Positions 16,246-24,784 of a stretch of 64,000 nucleotides of DNA are shown one piece after another. Location: the NCBI GenBank assembly GCA_004359435.1, contig PTET01000001.1, positions 134,343 to 198,342 on the forward strand, written 5' to 3'. Both the position numbers and the translations under genes were made by a program. The notes below the pieces were generated by a model, which saw only the letters and a list, made by a program, of their open reading frames with translations, searched no databases and was not told the DNA's origin. How positions within the stretch are numbered: position 1 is the first letter of the stretch; every line of letters starts with the position of its first letter. The stretch is from Flavobacteriaceae bacterium (GTDB lineage: Bacteria > Bacteroidota > Bacteroidia > Flavobacteriales > Weeksellaceae).

Positions 16246-16881
16246 GTCCATAGAAGACGAGTTAATGGTGATTCTCCAAAGTAGAATAGCGCAATGAGCA
16301 AGCAAGACCCCGAAAAATGCCCCAAAATAGACATCAATAAAAAAATGTTGAAACAAATAGATTCTAGAAAAGCCAACCCATAAAGCCAAAAGAAAGAGCA
16401 AAACTTGAGAAAATGGCCTAAATTTATACAACAAACAAAGAAGATACATCACCGAAAAAATAGTTAGGGTGTGTCCTGAGGGAAAAGTATCGTGGGAATG
16501 AACCTTCACTCCATCGGCCAAATGAATGAGCGTATTGGGTAAATTTTCATGAAAATAACCCCAAGGCCTAAGGGTATTGGGCCAAAGAAAGTTCTTAGAC
16601 AAAACAATCATAACTAGCTGCAATAAAGCCACATAGATAAGAGGTGTCACAAAATTAGGCTTTCTAAAAATAAAGAAAATAAGTATGGGTAACATCATAA
16701 ACCCATCTCCTAAGTTTGTGAACAAGGCATAAAACTTATCCCAAAATGGGGTGTGAAAAGAATTGATCTGTAAAATGAGCTGAGCCTGATCTAATAACAA
16801 AAAATAGAGGCCAAAGAACAAAAAGCCCATAACAGGTAACAAAAAAAACCATGGGAAATTATTCCTTAGACTATCCTTCAT
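16159..16881 (-). CDS. PAP2 family membrane phosphatase
   Basis: Membrane phosphatase of the PAP2 superfamily, 240 residues, probably acting on undecaprenyl-pyrophosphate, phosphatidyl-glycerophosphate or lipid A. The three phosphatase motifs are KNFLWPNTLRP, FPSGHTL and SRIYLFQHFFIDV, between about six membrane spans. Its start overlaps the end of the dehydrogenase gene by 4 bases, so the two are coupled. The last 30 residues (after ILLWRITIN) overlap the convergent GT39 gene and look unlike the family, so the original stop may have been lost. Confidence 0.85.
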   Translation of the reverse strand: MKDSLRNNFPWFFLLPVMGFLFFGLYFLLLDQAQLILQINSFHTPFWDKFYALFTNLGDGFMMLPILIFFIFRKPNFVTPLIYVALLQLVMIVLSKNFLWPNTLRPWGYFHENLPNTLIHLADGVKVHSHDTFPSGHTLTIFSVMYLLCLLYKFRPFSQVLLFLLALWVGFSRIYLFQHFFIDVYFGAFFGVLLAHCAILLWRITINSSSMDLKILSFFQNYRRKIFQQIRELAYKLNIF

Positions 16882-17816
16882 ACCCCAAATTTATCAATAA
16901 TTTGCTGAGAAATAAAATATGCCAACTTGTATTTGCTCTGGTGTGTCCATCCCGCTATATGAGGAGAAAATATAATCTTATCAGATTGTAATAAGGCCTG
17001 CAAATCTTTGTTTTCTGGATCTTTGAAATCATTTTGGAATTGACTTTCTTCTACCTCTAAAACGTCCAAACATGCACCCAAAACCTTTCCAGAATCAAGC
17101 CCCCAAAGAAGATCTTTTATAACCAAAGACTTTCCTCTTGCCGCATTGATTACGTAAATTGGCTTAGAAAATTTTGAGAGAAAATCTTTGTTTATCAAGC
17201 CACGGGTTAAAGGCGTTAAAGGGGTATGAAGGCTCAAGACATCGGCTTTTTCAAACAACTCTTCTAAAGTTACTTCACCAGCGTACTGGTTTTCGAGCCC
17301 AGAGAGAATATCATAAAAAATCACCTCAACCTGGAAACCAGAAAGTCTTTGTGCAAAAGCATTTCCCATGTTTCCGTAACCGATAATTCCAACGGTTTTA
17401 CCCGCTAGCTCTTCTCCTCTATTCTCTTCTCTATTCCAAATTCCTTTTTTAACTTGCATATTGGCAGAAAAAAGCTTGTTAAACAGGCTTAAAAGCATTC
17501 CTACGCAGTGTTCTCCAACCGCCACAGCATTTCCCTGGGGAGAATGTAAGCATACAATGCCTTGAGATCTTGCATACTCTACATCAATACTATCCATTCC
17601 CGCTCCTACTCTAGCGATAAATTTTAAGTTTTTGGCCTTGTTTATAAAAGCTTGATCGATATTAAATCTGGATCGAACCACCAAGCCTTGAAATTCGTGT
17701 ACCCTATCCAAAACCTCATCCAAAGAACTTTGATAGTCTTCAACTACTTCAAAGCCACTCTTGGTGAGGGTTTGAACCAAAACAGGATGATTGGTGTCCA
17801 AAACTAGAATGCGCAT
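16878..17816 (-). CDS. D-2-hydroxyacid dehydrogenase (phosphoglycerate dehydrogenase-like)
   Basis: NAD-dependent D-isomer 2-hydroxyacid dehydrogenase, about 312 residues. The Rossmann motif is GKTVGIIGYGNMGNAFAQRL; catalytic arginine and glutamate are in INAARGKSLVI and the region CLDVLEVEE; the catalytic histidine is in IIFSPHIAGWTHQSKYK. No ACT domain, so this is the short form; substrates could be 3-phosphoglycerate (serine synthesis) or another hydroxy acid. The ATG at 17816 (MRILVLDTNHP) is preferred to 17825, because family members begin at this strand. Upstream gene of a pair with PAP2. Confidence 0.85.
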   Translation of the reverse strand: MRILVLDTNHPVLVQTLTKSGFEVVEDYQSSLDEVLDRVHEFQGLVVRSRFNIDQAFINKAKNLKFIARVGAGMDSIDVEYARSQGIVCLHSPQGNAVAVGEHCVGMLLSLFNKLFSANMQVKKGIWNREENRGEELAGKTVGIIGYGNMGNAFAQRLSGFQVEVIFYDILSGLENQYAGEVTLEELFEKADVLSLHTPLTPLTRGLINKDFLSKFSKPIYVINAARGKSLVIKDLLWGLDSGKVLGACLDVLEVEESQFQNDFKDPENKDLQALLQSDKIIFSPHIAGWTHQSKYKLAYFISQQIIDKFGV

Positions 17817-17836
17817 AGAGGCCATGGTTTATACTA

Positions 17837-17844
17837 CAAAATTA
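17837..17844 (-). promoter_or_regulatory. -7 box for the dehydrogenase-PAP2 pair
   Basis: On the minus strand TAATTTTG matches TAnnTTTG, about 20 bases before the ATG at 17816. No clear -33 TTG. Confidence 0.35.
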
Positions 17845-17905
17845 AATTATATTTTAGCAGGACAAAAAAGAATCCACAAACTTTAAGAATTCTTAACTTT
17901 ATAAG

Positions 17906-18334
17906 ATGACCATACAAGAGATACAAGACCAAATTATCGAAGAATTTTCTTTTTTTGAAAGCTGGGAAGAAAGATACCAATATTTAATCGATCTTGGAAA
18001 AGAGCTGGATCAAAATAATGAAATGGAGAAGACAGACGCCAAACTGATTGTCGGATGTCAGTCTAGGGTTTGGCTAGAGGCCAAAATAGAGGGCGAAAAC
18101 CTAGTGTTTACAGCCGACAGCGATGCAATCTTACCCAAGGGAATTGCCGCTTTACTGGTTAGAATCTACAACAACCAACCGCCCAAAGAGATTTTGCTTT
18201 CAAATACCGATTTTATAGAAAAAATCAAATTACAAGAATTTCTATCTCCAACCAGAGCCAATGGACTACTTGCGATGATCAAACAATTTAAATTTTATGC
18301 CATCGCCTTTGAGTCTAAAAAAAACAATGCCTAG
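17906..18334 (+). CDS. sufE: SufE family protein
   Basis: Sulfur-acceptor protein that takes persulfide sulfur from the cysteine desulfurase SufS and passes it to the SufBCD scaffold for Fe-S cluster assembly. 142 residues, normal length. The conserved WEERYQYLIDLGKEL and the active-site cysteine in KLIVGCQSRVWLEAK are present. The GT9 gene begins at the base after its stop codon. The rest of the suf operon is not in this window. BioB, the U32 peptidase and the ferredoxin nearby are Fe-S clients in general terms. Confidence 0.92.
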   Translation: MTIQEIQDQIIEEFSFFESWEERYQYLIDLGKELDQNNEMEKTDAKLIVGCQSRVWLEAKIEGENLVFTADSDAILPKGIAALLVRIYNNQPPKEILLSNTDFIEKIKLQEFLSPTRANGLLAMIKQFKFYAIAFESKKNNA

Positions 18335-19333
18335 ATGAATCTTCGTCCTAAAATACTTGTGATTCGATTCTCGGCCTTTGGGGATATCGCCATGTGTTTG
18401 TCTGTGATTCGAAGTTTTAAAAAGAAATACCCGCTGGCTCAAATCTATTTTTTGAGTAGGCCATTTGCTGCGGATCTTTTTAAGGCAGAAGACATCCATT
18501 TTATCGGGGCAGATTTAGATAAGAATTTCAAGGGAATAAAGGGAGTTTTTGAGCTATTTAACATACTAAAAACCTATGATTTCACCCATGTGGCAGACTT
18601 ACATGGTGTGCTTAGAACCCATGTTTTAAGACTACTTTTTACGTTACAAAACGTAAACTTTAGGCAAATAAGCAAAGGTCGATGGGACAAATTTTGGCTA
18701 AGTTCAAAAAACAGAAAAATAAAAAAACAACTCACCACAACCCACCAGAGGTATGCCAAAGTATTTAATAAACTTGGGTTTGACTTTGAACTAGACCCCG
18801 TTGTAATCAAAAAATACAGCAAATACCAAAACAACGCCATTGGCATAGCGCCCTTTGCCAAGCACAACGAAAAGATGTATCCCCTAGAGAAAATGGAAAA
18901 AGTTGCCTTAGATTTAGCAGAAAGTGGTTACAAAATATATCTTTTTGGCGGTGGAGAGAAAGAAAAAATGATTTTGGGCGCTTGGGCAAAAAAACATCCC
19001 AACATACAATCTTTGGTTGGAAAGTTTTCCTTAGAAGTTGAGCTTAAAAAACTGAGTCAAATGGCGCTGCTTGTAAGCATGGATTCCGCAAATATGCATC
19101 TGGCTTCCCTTATGGGGGTTAGGGTAATCTCCATCTGGGGAGCAACCCATCCCTTTGCTGGATTTTTGGGTGATGGTCAAAAAATGGAAGATTGCATCCA
19201 TTTAGACCTCTCTTGTTCTCCCTGTTCGGTGTTTGGCAACAAACCTTGTTACAAAAAAACGCTAGAATGTTTAGAGATTGATCCTTCCCTTGTGGTACAA
19301 AAAATAAAAAAAGCCATGATTAGCGGAGATTAA
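18335..19333 (+). CDS. Glycosyltransferase family 9 (heptosyltransferase-like)
   Basis: 332 residues of the ADP-heptose:LPS heptosyltransferase superfamily, expected to add sugars to lipopolysaccharide core at the inner membrane. The N-terminus ILVIRFSAFGDIAMCLSVIR is the family signature, with GIAPFAKHNEKMYP in the middle and the donor-binding SMDSANMHLASLMGVRVISIWGATHPF toward the C-terminus. It begins directly after sufE, an arrangement I have seen as common in flavobacteria. The sugar and acceptor cannot be named. Confidence 0.88.
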   Translation: MNLRPKILVIRFSAFGDIAMCLSVIRSFKKKYPLAQIYFLSRPFAADLFKAEDIHFIGADLDKNFKGIKGVFELFNILKTYDFTHVADLHGVLRTHVLRLLFTLQNVNFRQISKGRWDKFWLSSKNRKIKKQLTTTHQRYAKVFNKLGFDFELDPVVIKKYSKYQNNAIGIAPFAKHNEKMYPLEKMEKVALDLAESGYKIYLFGGGEKEKMILGAWAKKHPNIQSLVGKFSLEVELKKLSQMALLVSMDSANMHLASLMGVRVISIWGATHPFAGFLGDGQKMEDCIHLDLSCSPCSVFGNKPCYKKTLECLEIDPSLVVQKIKKAMISGD

Positions 19334-19548
19334 TCCTCTTTCTCTGAAGGATTAATTTGCTGGTAAAATTTACTTTTTCCTTTTCTAGAAAACAAAAACA
19401 GTGGCATCCAAACAAAGAAAAAAAGTAGGGTGCCAAATCCATAAGCTAAATTTTTAGATCTTAACACTTGGGTAAAAAGATCAAAATATGCGCCCACTAG
19501 AAGCAAAACAACCGATAAAACAAGTACTACTGTAGAGGCTACTTTCAT
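19330..19548 (-). CDS. Small two-span membrane protein, unknown
   Basis: A 72-residue protein with two hydrophobic helices (TVVLVLSVVLLLVGAYFDLF and FGTLLFFFVWMPLFLFS) and a short polar C-terminal tail. It overlaps the end of the GT9 gene by 4 bases convergently. I do not recognise the family. The hydrophobic pattern and the clean gap to the next gene make it a plausible gene. Confidence 0.55.
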   Translation of the reverse strand: MKVASTVVLVLSVVLLLVGAYFDLFTQVLRSKNLAYGFGTLLFFFVWMPLFLFSRKGKSKFYQQINPSEKED

Positions 19549-19589
19549 AATTATATTTTAATAGATGCACTAAACTTGGTTGAATAAAA

Positions 19590-19597
19590 TATCTTTG
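19590..19597 (+). promoter_or_regulatory. -7 box upstream of the 19.6 kb outer-membrane protein gene
   Basis: TATCTTTG matches TAnnTTTG and ends 15 bases before the ATG at 19613. The nearest upstream TTG is only 11 bases away, closer than usual. Confidence 0.4.
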
Positions 19598-19612
19598 TAA
19601 AAATTTTAAAAC

Positions 19613-20416
19613 ATGAAATTACAATTTTTAGCTGTATTTATGCTCTTAACCTCGCTAGGATTTTCTCAAGAAAGAGGAAACAAAGGCAAAGCATATGCCT
19701 TTTGGGGATACAATAGAGCTTGGTTTTCTCATTCAGACATTTCTTTTTCGGGAGATAATTATAACTTTCTTCTTGAAAACGTTCATGCCAAAGACAGACA
19801 AAGTGATATTTGCATAAAATATTTAAAACCAGACAATTTAACGCTTCCCCAAACCAACATCCGATTGGGATACTTTATAGATGATCATTTTAGCATTGGT
19901 CTAAATGTAGATCATATGAAATATGTAGTACAGCCAGAACAAACGGTTCTAATGAGCGGAAACATCAACACAGGAGGTCCTTTTGATGGAAGTTACCAAA
20001 AGACAGACCGAGTGATTTCAGAAGATTTTCTCAAATTCGAGCATACAGATGGTTTAAACTACATCAATACAGAAATCAAATACCATGGGAAAATCGCCAA
20101 TATTATTCCTGGTAAAATTAGCCTAGAAGGTTTTGCTGGAAGTGGATTGGGTGTCATGTTTCCCAAGACAAATTCTACCCTGATGGGAGGAGAAAGAGCC
20201 GATAAATTTCATGTTGCTGGAGGTGGAGTTCATCTTACAACAGGTCTGAATTTGATATTTTTTGAGCATCTAACCCTTCAGGCGGAAGTAAAATCGGGAT
20301 ACATCAGAATGTGGGACATTTTAACTACCAACAACGACAGCGATAGAGCCCAACAGAGTATCTTGTTTGTAGAACCTGTATATTTAATTGGATATCAGTT
20401 CTATTTAAAAAAATAA
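19613..20416 (+). CDS. Outer-membrane beta-barrel-like protein, unknown
   Basis: 267 residues with a signal peptide (LQFLAVFMLLTSLGFSQE), then alternating strands of a small beta-barrel (GKAYAFWGYNRAWFSHSDI, IRLGYFIDDHFSIGLNVDHM, HLTLQAEVKSGYIRMW), ending LIGYQFYLKK. This points to an outer-membrane protein of an uncharacterised Bacteroidota family; I cannot name a ligand. The DH-FSIGLNVDHMKYV segment resembles barrels that are described simply as hypothetical outer-membrane proteins. Monocistronic, with its own -7 box, convergent with rnr. Confidence 0.7.
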   Translation: MKLQFLAVFMLLTSLGFSQERGNKGKAYAFWGYNRAWFSHSDISFSGDNYNFLLENVHAKDRQSDICIKYLKPDNLTLPQTNIRLGYFIDDHFSIGLNVDHMKYVVQPEQTVLMSGNINTGGPFDGSYQKTDRVISEDFLKFEHTDGLNYINTEIKYHGKIANIIPGKISLEGFAGSGLGVMFPKTNSTLMGGERADKFHVAGGGVHLTTGLNLIFFEHLTLQAEVKSGYIRMWDILTTNNDSDRAQQSILFVEPVYLIGYQFYLKK

Positions 20417-20419
20417 ACT

Positions 20420-22570
20420 TTAGTTTTCCACTAGCTCAAAATCGAGTTGTTTTTTCTCGATATCTGCACTTTTTACCTTGATTTTTACCTTATCCCCAAG
20501 GGTGATGATTTTGCCTGATCCTTGCCCTTTGATGCAGTAATTTTGAGCATCAAAAATATAATGATCATCCATCAGTGATTTTAATCGAATGAGGCCTTCG
20601 CTTCTATTTTCGGTAATTTCAACATAAATTCCCCATTCCGTAACGCCTGTAATCACCCCATCAAAAGTTTCTCCCACAAATTGTTCCATGTATTTTACTT
20701 GCATGTATTTGATGGATTCTCTTTCGGCTTCTGAGGCTAATTTTTCTCTTGAAGAACAGTGTTTGCAAAGGCCTTCCAATTCTTCTAGATTGTAGGGTTT
20801 ATCACCCTCTAAAAACTGTTGCAATATTCTGTGTGCAAGGACATCAGGGTATCTTCGGATGGGAGAAGTAAAGTGCGAATAATACTCAAAACCTAGTCCA
20901 TAATGCCCTATGTTTTGGGTAGAATACTCGGCTTTGCTCATAGACCTTAAAGTTAAGGTTTCAATCATGCTTTCTTCGGGTTTTCCTTTGACATCCAAAA
21001 GAAGTTGATTTAATGATTGGGCTATTTTCTTTTTTCCTTGAAGCTGAATTTCATATCCAAATTGGGAGACAAAACGTTTGAGATTTTGCAATTTCTCTGG
21101 ATTGGGCTCGTCGTGAATACGGTATAAAAAGTTATATCCAGAGGCTTTTTTGCTCTTTAGACTCACAAATTCGGACACCTTTTTGTTGGCAAGAAGCATG
21201 TATTCTTCAATCAAATGATTGGCATCTTTGCTCTGCTTGAAAAAGATTCCAAGGGGATCTCCCTGTGGTGAAACATTAAACTTCACCTCTACCCTATCAA
21301 AAGTTAAAGCCCCTTCTTGAATTCTTTTGGCTCGCATCTTTTTAGCGATTTTATCCAAAATAAGTATCTCAGTGGCAAAATCACCTTCTTTGGTTTCAAT
21401 GATGTCTTGGGCCTGTTGATAGGTAAATCTTTTGTTTGAATGAATTACCGTTCTGCCAAACCACTGGTCTTTGAGAACGCCTGTGGGAGAAAATTCAAAA
21501 ACAGCAGAAAAAGTGTACTTGTCTTCGTTAGGCCTAAGGGAACAGGCAAAATTACTCAGAACCTCAGGTAACATCGGCACTACTCTGTCTACCAAATAGA
21601 TAGAAGTAGCTCTAGCCTGAGCTTCTTGATCGAGCAAAGTTCCCGGCTGTAAATAATGGGCTACATCGGCAATATGAACACCGATAGAATAGTTTCCATT
21701 TTCTAAAATTTCAAAAGAGAGAGCATCGTCAAAATCTTTGGCGTCTTCTGGGTCGATGGTAAAGGTTAAAACCCCACGCATGTCTTTTCTTTTGGCAATT
21801 TCTTCTGGTAAAATTCGGGTGTCTAACTCTTTGGCTGCTCTTTCTACTTCTGGATCAAATTCAATGGGCAAATTGTACTCAGCCAAAATTGCGTGCATTT
21901 TAACTTGATGATCCTTAGGATCTCCCAGAACCTGAATAATTTCACCCGTTGGAGAAGATTTGGTAGTAGACCATTTGACAATTTTCACCACCACTTTTTC
22001 GCCATCTTTCGCACCTTTAAAATCTTCTTTTTTGATGTAAATATCGCTGTGAAACTGATTGTTGTCTATGATGACAAAACCAAAATTTCTGGCGGAATCA
22101 TAACTTAGGTTTCCAACAAAAACTTCTTTGGCTCTTTGGATAATCCCTGTTATTTTTCCTTTGGTTTTTCCTTCCTTTTTGGGACTTTGGGCTACCAAAA
22201 CAGAAACAGTATCCCCATGAAAAGCGCCACCCATATCTTTTTCGGAAATGTAGATATCGCCCTCTAATCCATCTACCATTACAAATCCGTTTCCAGATTT
22301 TGTAACATCTAAAACACCTTGAAGCTCAGAAAACTTAACACAAATTTGATATTTTCCTTTATCTTCTTCTTTGATTTTTCCCTCTTGTACCAGTTGATGT
22401 AAAGCTTTGATTACATTTTCTAGCTGAAATTTAGTAGAAAGTTCTAAAGCTTTGGCAATCTGCTTATAATTGTAACTTTGGTTGTGATTTTTAAGTAAGA
22501 ATTTTTCTATCGATTGTAGAAAAAATCCAAGTTTGGGACCTTTTTTTTTCCCGAAGTGTTTTTTATTCAT
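20420..22570 (-). CDS. rnr: Ribonuclease R
   Basis: 3'-5' exoribonuclease that degrades structured RNA, 716 residues, full family length. An N-terminal winged helix (about 20-75) precedes two cold-shock domains. The RNB catalytic core contains DPEDAKDFDDALSFE, whose aspartates bind the metals, and HYGLGFEYYSHFTSPIRRYPD. A C-terminal S1 domain (YMEQFVGETFDGVITGVTEW) ends the protein. It follows rpiB after 3 bases on the minus strand, so both are probably one unit reading away from the AT-rich region at 23 kb. Confidence 0.95.
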   Translation of the reverse strand: MNKKHFGKKKGPKLGFFLQSIEKFLLKNHNQSYNYKQIAKALELSTKFQLENVIKALHQLVQEGKIKEEDKGKYQICVKFSELQGVLDVTKSGNGFVMVDGLEGDIYISEKDMGGAFHGDTVSVLVAQSPKKEGKTKGKITGIIQRAKEVFVGNLSYDSARNFGFVIIDNNQFHSDIYIKKEDFKGAKDGEKVVVKIVKWSTTKSSPTGEIIQVLGDPKDHQVKMHAILAEYNLPIEFDPEVERAAKELDTRILPEEIAKRKDMRGVLTFTIDPEDAKDFDDALSFEILENGNYSIGVHIADVAHYLQPGTLLDQEAQARATSIYLVDRVVPMLPEVLSNFACSLRPNEDKYTFSAVFEFSPTGVLKDQWFGRTVIHSNKRFTYQQAQDIIETKEGDFATEILILDKIAKKMRAKRIQEGALTFDRVEVKFNVSPQGDPLGIFFKQSKDANHLIEEYMLLANKKVSEFVSLKSKKASGYNFLYRIHDEPNPEKLQNLKRFVSQFGYEIQLQGKKKIAQSLNQLLLDVKGKPEESMIETLTLRSMSKAEYSTQNIGHYGLGFEYYSHFTSPIRRYPDVLAHRILQQFLEGDKPYNLEELEGLCKHCSSREKLASEAERESIKYMQVKYMEQFVGETFDGVITGVTEWGIYVEITENRSEGLIRLKSLMDDHYIFDAQNYCIKGQGSGKIITLGDKVKIKVKSADIEKKQLDFELVEN

Positions 22571-22573
22571 GTT

Positions 22574-23008
22574 TTATTTACAAGACATTTTGTCTATTCT
22601 ATTTTGATGCCTTCCACCTTCAAATTCAGTACTTATAAAAGCATCTACCATTTGTAAAGCAAGTTCTATAGATACAAATCTAGCAGGAATAGAAAGTACA
22701 TTAGCATTGTTGTGTTGTCTTGCGAGTTTGGCAATTTCTACTTCCCAGCAAAGGGCAGATCTAATTTCTTGGTGTTTGTTAGCAGTCATTGATGCTCCAT
22801 TTCCAGAACCACAAATGATAATACCCAAATCTGCTTTTTTGTTTACGACTTCTAAAACGGTTGGATGTACATAATCTGGATAATCCACACTTTGGGTATC
22901 AAAAGGACCTAAGTCTATCACTTGATTTCCTAATTTTTCTAAATGGGCTTTAATAATGGCTTTGTATTCTACACCTGCATGATCTGATCCGATGGAAAAT
23001 GTTGACAT
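22574..23008 (-). CDS. rpiB: Ribose-5-phosphate isomerase B
   Basis: Interconverts ribose 5-phosphate and ribulose 5-phosphate in the pentose phosphate pathway. 144 residues, normal length. The start FSIGSDHAGVEYKAIIKAHL and the catalytic cysteine in GIIICGSGNGASMTANK are diagnostic. It reads away from the 23.0-23.5 kb stretch, opposite to pgk, and rnr follows after 3 bases. Confidence 0.93.
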   Translation of the reverse strand: MSTFSIGSDHAGVEYKAIIKAHLEKLGNQVIDLGPFDTQSVDYPDYVHPTVLEVVNKKADLGIIICGSGNGASMTANKHQEIRSALCWEVEIAKLARQHNNANVLSIPARFVSIELALQMVDAFISTEFEGGRHQNRIDKMSCK

Positions 23009-23539
23009 ATAGATTTTTAATTTTACGGTTGATATCTTAGATAATAAACTTGAAAGCTTCTTGGTAATTTGTTGAACAAAAATGAAAACTTTTTCAAAAA
23101 AAAGACTTCGATTTCATTTAGAAATAGATATATAAAGTTTTGGTAAAAAACCAAAAAAAGATTTAACAAGTTATAGAAAAACTCTTCCTATTGTTATCAA
23201 CAAAATTAAGGAATATAATCCATAAACAATCATTTATTCACAATTAACAAATATTGTTGATAAAACCAGATTATTACCTATTAACAGTAACAACCATGCA
23301 AGTAAAATTGTGAAAAAAATTGTAAAACTATTTCTTTTGAGTTCTTATAAACATTTCAACAAGCCTAACATACACAACAGTTTTACTTTTTAAAAAAATT
23401 CAAATAAAAAATATATAATAATAAATTGTTAACTGTTTATCAAGAAATCAAAATAGGATGTGAATATAGATTAGTTTTATTCAATAGATTAGATTGATTT
23501 TTTGCCTAAATTTGTAAATAGATTTAATGAAAACTACTG
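23009..23539. other. oriC: Gene-free AT-rich region, candidate replication origin
   Basis: The only gene-free stretch above 300 bases. It is strongly AT-rich, with no ORF or RNA that I recognise. It holds DnaA-box-like motifs within 124 bases: TTATCAACA (23194-23202), TTATTCACA (23234-23242, fits TTWTNCACA), TTATCAACA on the minus strand (23255-23263) and TTTTTCACA on the minus strand (23309-23317, fits TTWTNCACA). A further variant TTATCAAGA is at 23437. An A/T-only tract around 23390-23430 could be an unwinding element. The flanking genes diverge (rpiB minus, pgk plus), and two parS-like sites lie about 10 kb away. No dnaA gene is seen here. It could instead be just a long pgk/rpiB regulatory region. 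Confidence 0.5.
23507..23514 (+). promoter_or_regulatory. -7 box for pgk
   Basis: TAAATTTG matches TAnnTTTG and ends 25 bases before the pgk ATG. No clear -33 TTG at the right distance. Confidence 0.5.
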
Positions 23540-24727
23540 ATGCAAAACATACAATCTTATAATTTCAAAGATAAAAAAGCCATTGTTCGGGTTGATTTTA
23601 ATGTACCTCTTGACGATACATTTAACATAGAAGATCCAACCAGAATTACTTCTGCTCTTCCAACGATCAATCATATTTTAAATAGTGGAGGAAGCGTAAT
23701 TTTACTTTCTCACTTAGGTAGACCCGAGGGTGAAAAAAATATGGATTTTTCTTTTTCTCATTTGCTATCTCAGATGGAAAAATTAATTGGTAAACCGATT
23801 CTATTTTCTTCTGATTGTATTGGAGAAGAAGCAGATCAGAAAAAACAAGCCTTAAAGCCAGGTGAAATTTTGATGATGGAGAATGTAAGATTCTATACCC
23901 AAGAAACAAAGGGAGATATGGATTTTGCCAAAGAGCTTTCTAAACATGCAGATGTTTATGTAAATGATGCTTTTGGTGCGGCACACAGAAGTCATGCTTC
24001 AACTACCCAAATGGCTAATTTTTTTGATGATAAATTATTTGGTTTTTTGATGGAGAAAGAGCTTTTGGCCATCGAAAAAGTATTAAAAACAGGAGAAAAA
24101 CCTATTACCGCTATCATTGGAGGAGCCAAAGTTTCTTCTAAAATTACCATCATAGAAAATATACTTCCGGTAATCGATCATTTGATTATTGGTGGCGGAA
24201 TGATTTTTACTTTCATCAAAGCCATGGGAGGAAAAATAGGAACTTCTTTGGTAGAAGATGACAAAATGGAACTCGCACTTTCTCTTTTAGAAAAAGCCAA
24301 AGAAAATAATGTAAAAGTATTAATGCCCGTTGATGTAATCGCTGCCGACGCTTTTTCTAATCAGGCAAATACACAAATTGTTTCATCTTCAGAAATTCCA
24401 GAAAATTGGATGGGTCTAGATGTTGGACCCAAAACCAATCAGGAGGTTCAAAAGATAATTGAAATGTCTAAAACCATTCTTTGGAACGGACCGATGGGAG
24501 TTTTTGAGTTGCCTATTTTTGCTCAAGGAACAAAAAGTTTAGGAGATGCCATTGCAGAAGCTACCCAAAAAGGAGCCTTTTCTTTGGTTGGAGGAGGAGA
24601 TTCTGTCTCTGCTGCTCTGCAAATGGGACTCAGAGATAAAGTGAGTTATATTTCAACTGGAGGAGGAGCTATGCTAGAAAGTTTAGAAGGAAAAGCTTTG
24701 CCTGGTGTAAAAGCCATTCTGTCTTAA
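23540..24727 (+). CDS. pgk: Phosphoglycerate kinase
   Basis: Transfers phosphate between 1,3-bisphosphoglycerate and ADP in glycolysis/gluconeogenesis. 395 residues, family length, with all landmarks: KKAIVRVDFNVPLDD, the substrate-binding LLSHLGRPEG, NDAFGAAHRSHASTT, the nucleotide site IIGGAKVSSKI, and SLVGGGDSVSAALQMG near the end. Transcribed away from the candidate origin; separated from moxR by a 57-base gap without an obvious terminator. No damage. Confidence 0.96.
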   Translation: MQNIQSYNFKDKKAIVRVDFNVPLDDTFNIEDPTRITSALPTINHILNSGGSVILLSHLGRPEGEKNMDFSFSHLLSQMEKLIGKPILFSSDCIGEEADQKKQALKPGEILMMENVRFYTQETKGDMDFAKELSKHADVYVNDAFGAAHRSHASTTQMANFFDDKLFGFLMEKELLAIEKVLKTGEKPITAIIGGAKVSSKITIIENILPVIDHLIIGGGMIFTFIKAMGGKIGTSLVEDDKMELALSLLEKAKENNVKVLMPVDVIAADAFSNQANTQIVSSSEIPENWMGLDVGPKTNQEVQKIIEMSKTILWNGPMGVFELPIFAQGTKSLGDAIAEATQKGAFSLVGGGDSVSAALQMGLRDKVSYISTGGGAMLESLEGKALPGVKAILS

Positions 24728-24784
24728 AAAACAATAAAAAAACTTTAATTTTTTAGTATTAAAAAATTCAATTGTATAACATAA

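Noticed and set aside
17174-17386. 70-residue plus-strand ORF in the dehydrogenase gene
   Set aside because: Antisense shadow of a well-supported gene without any motif.
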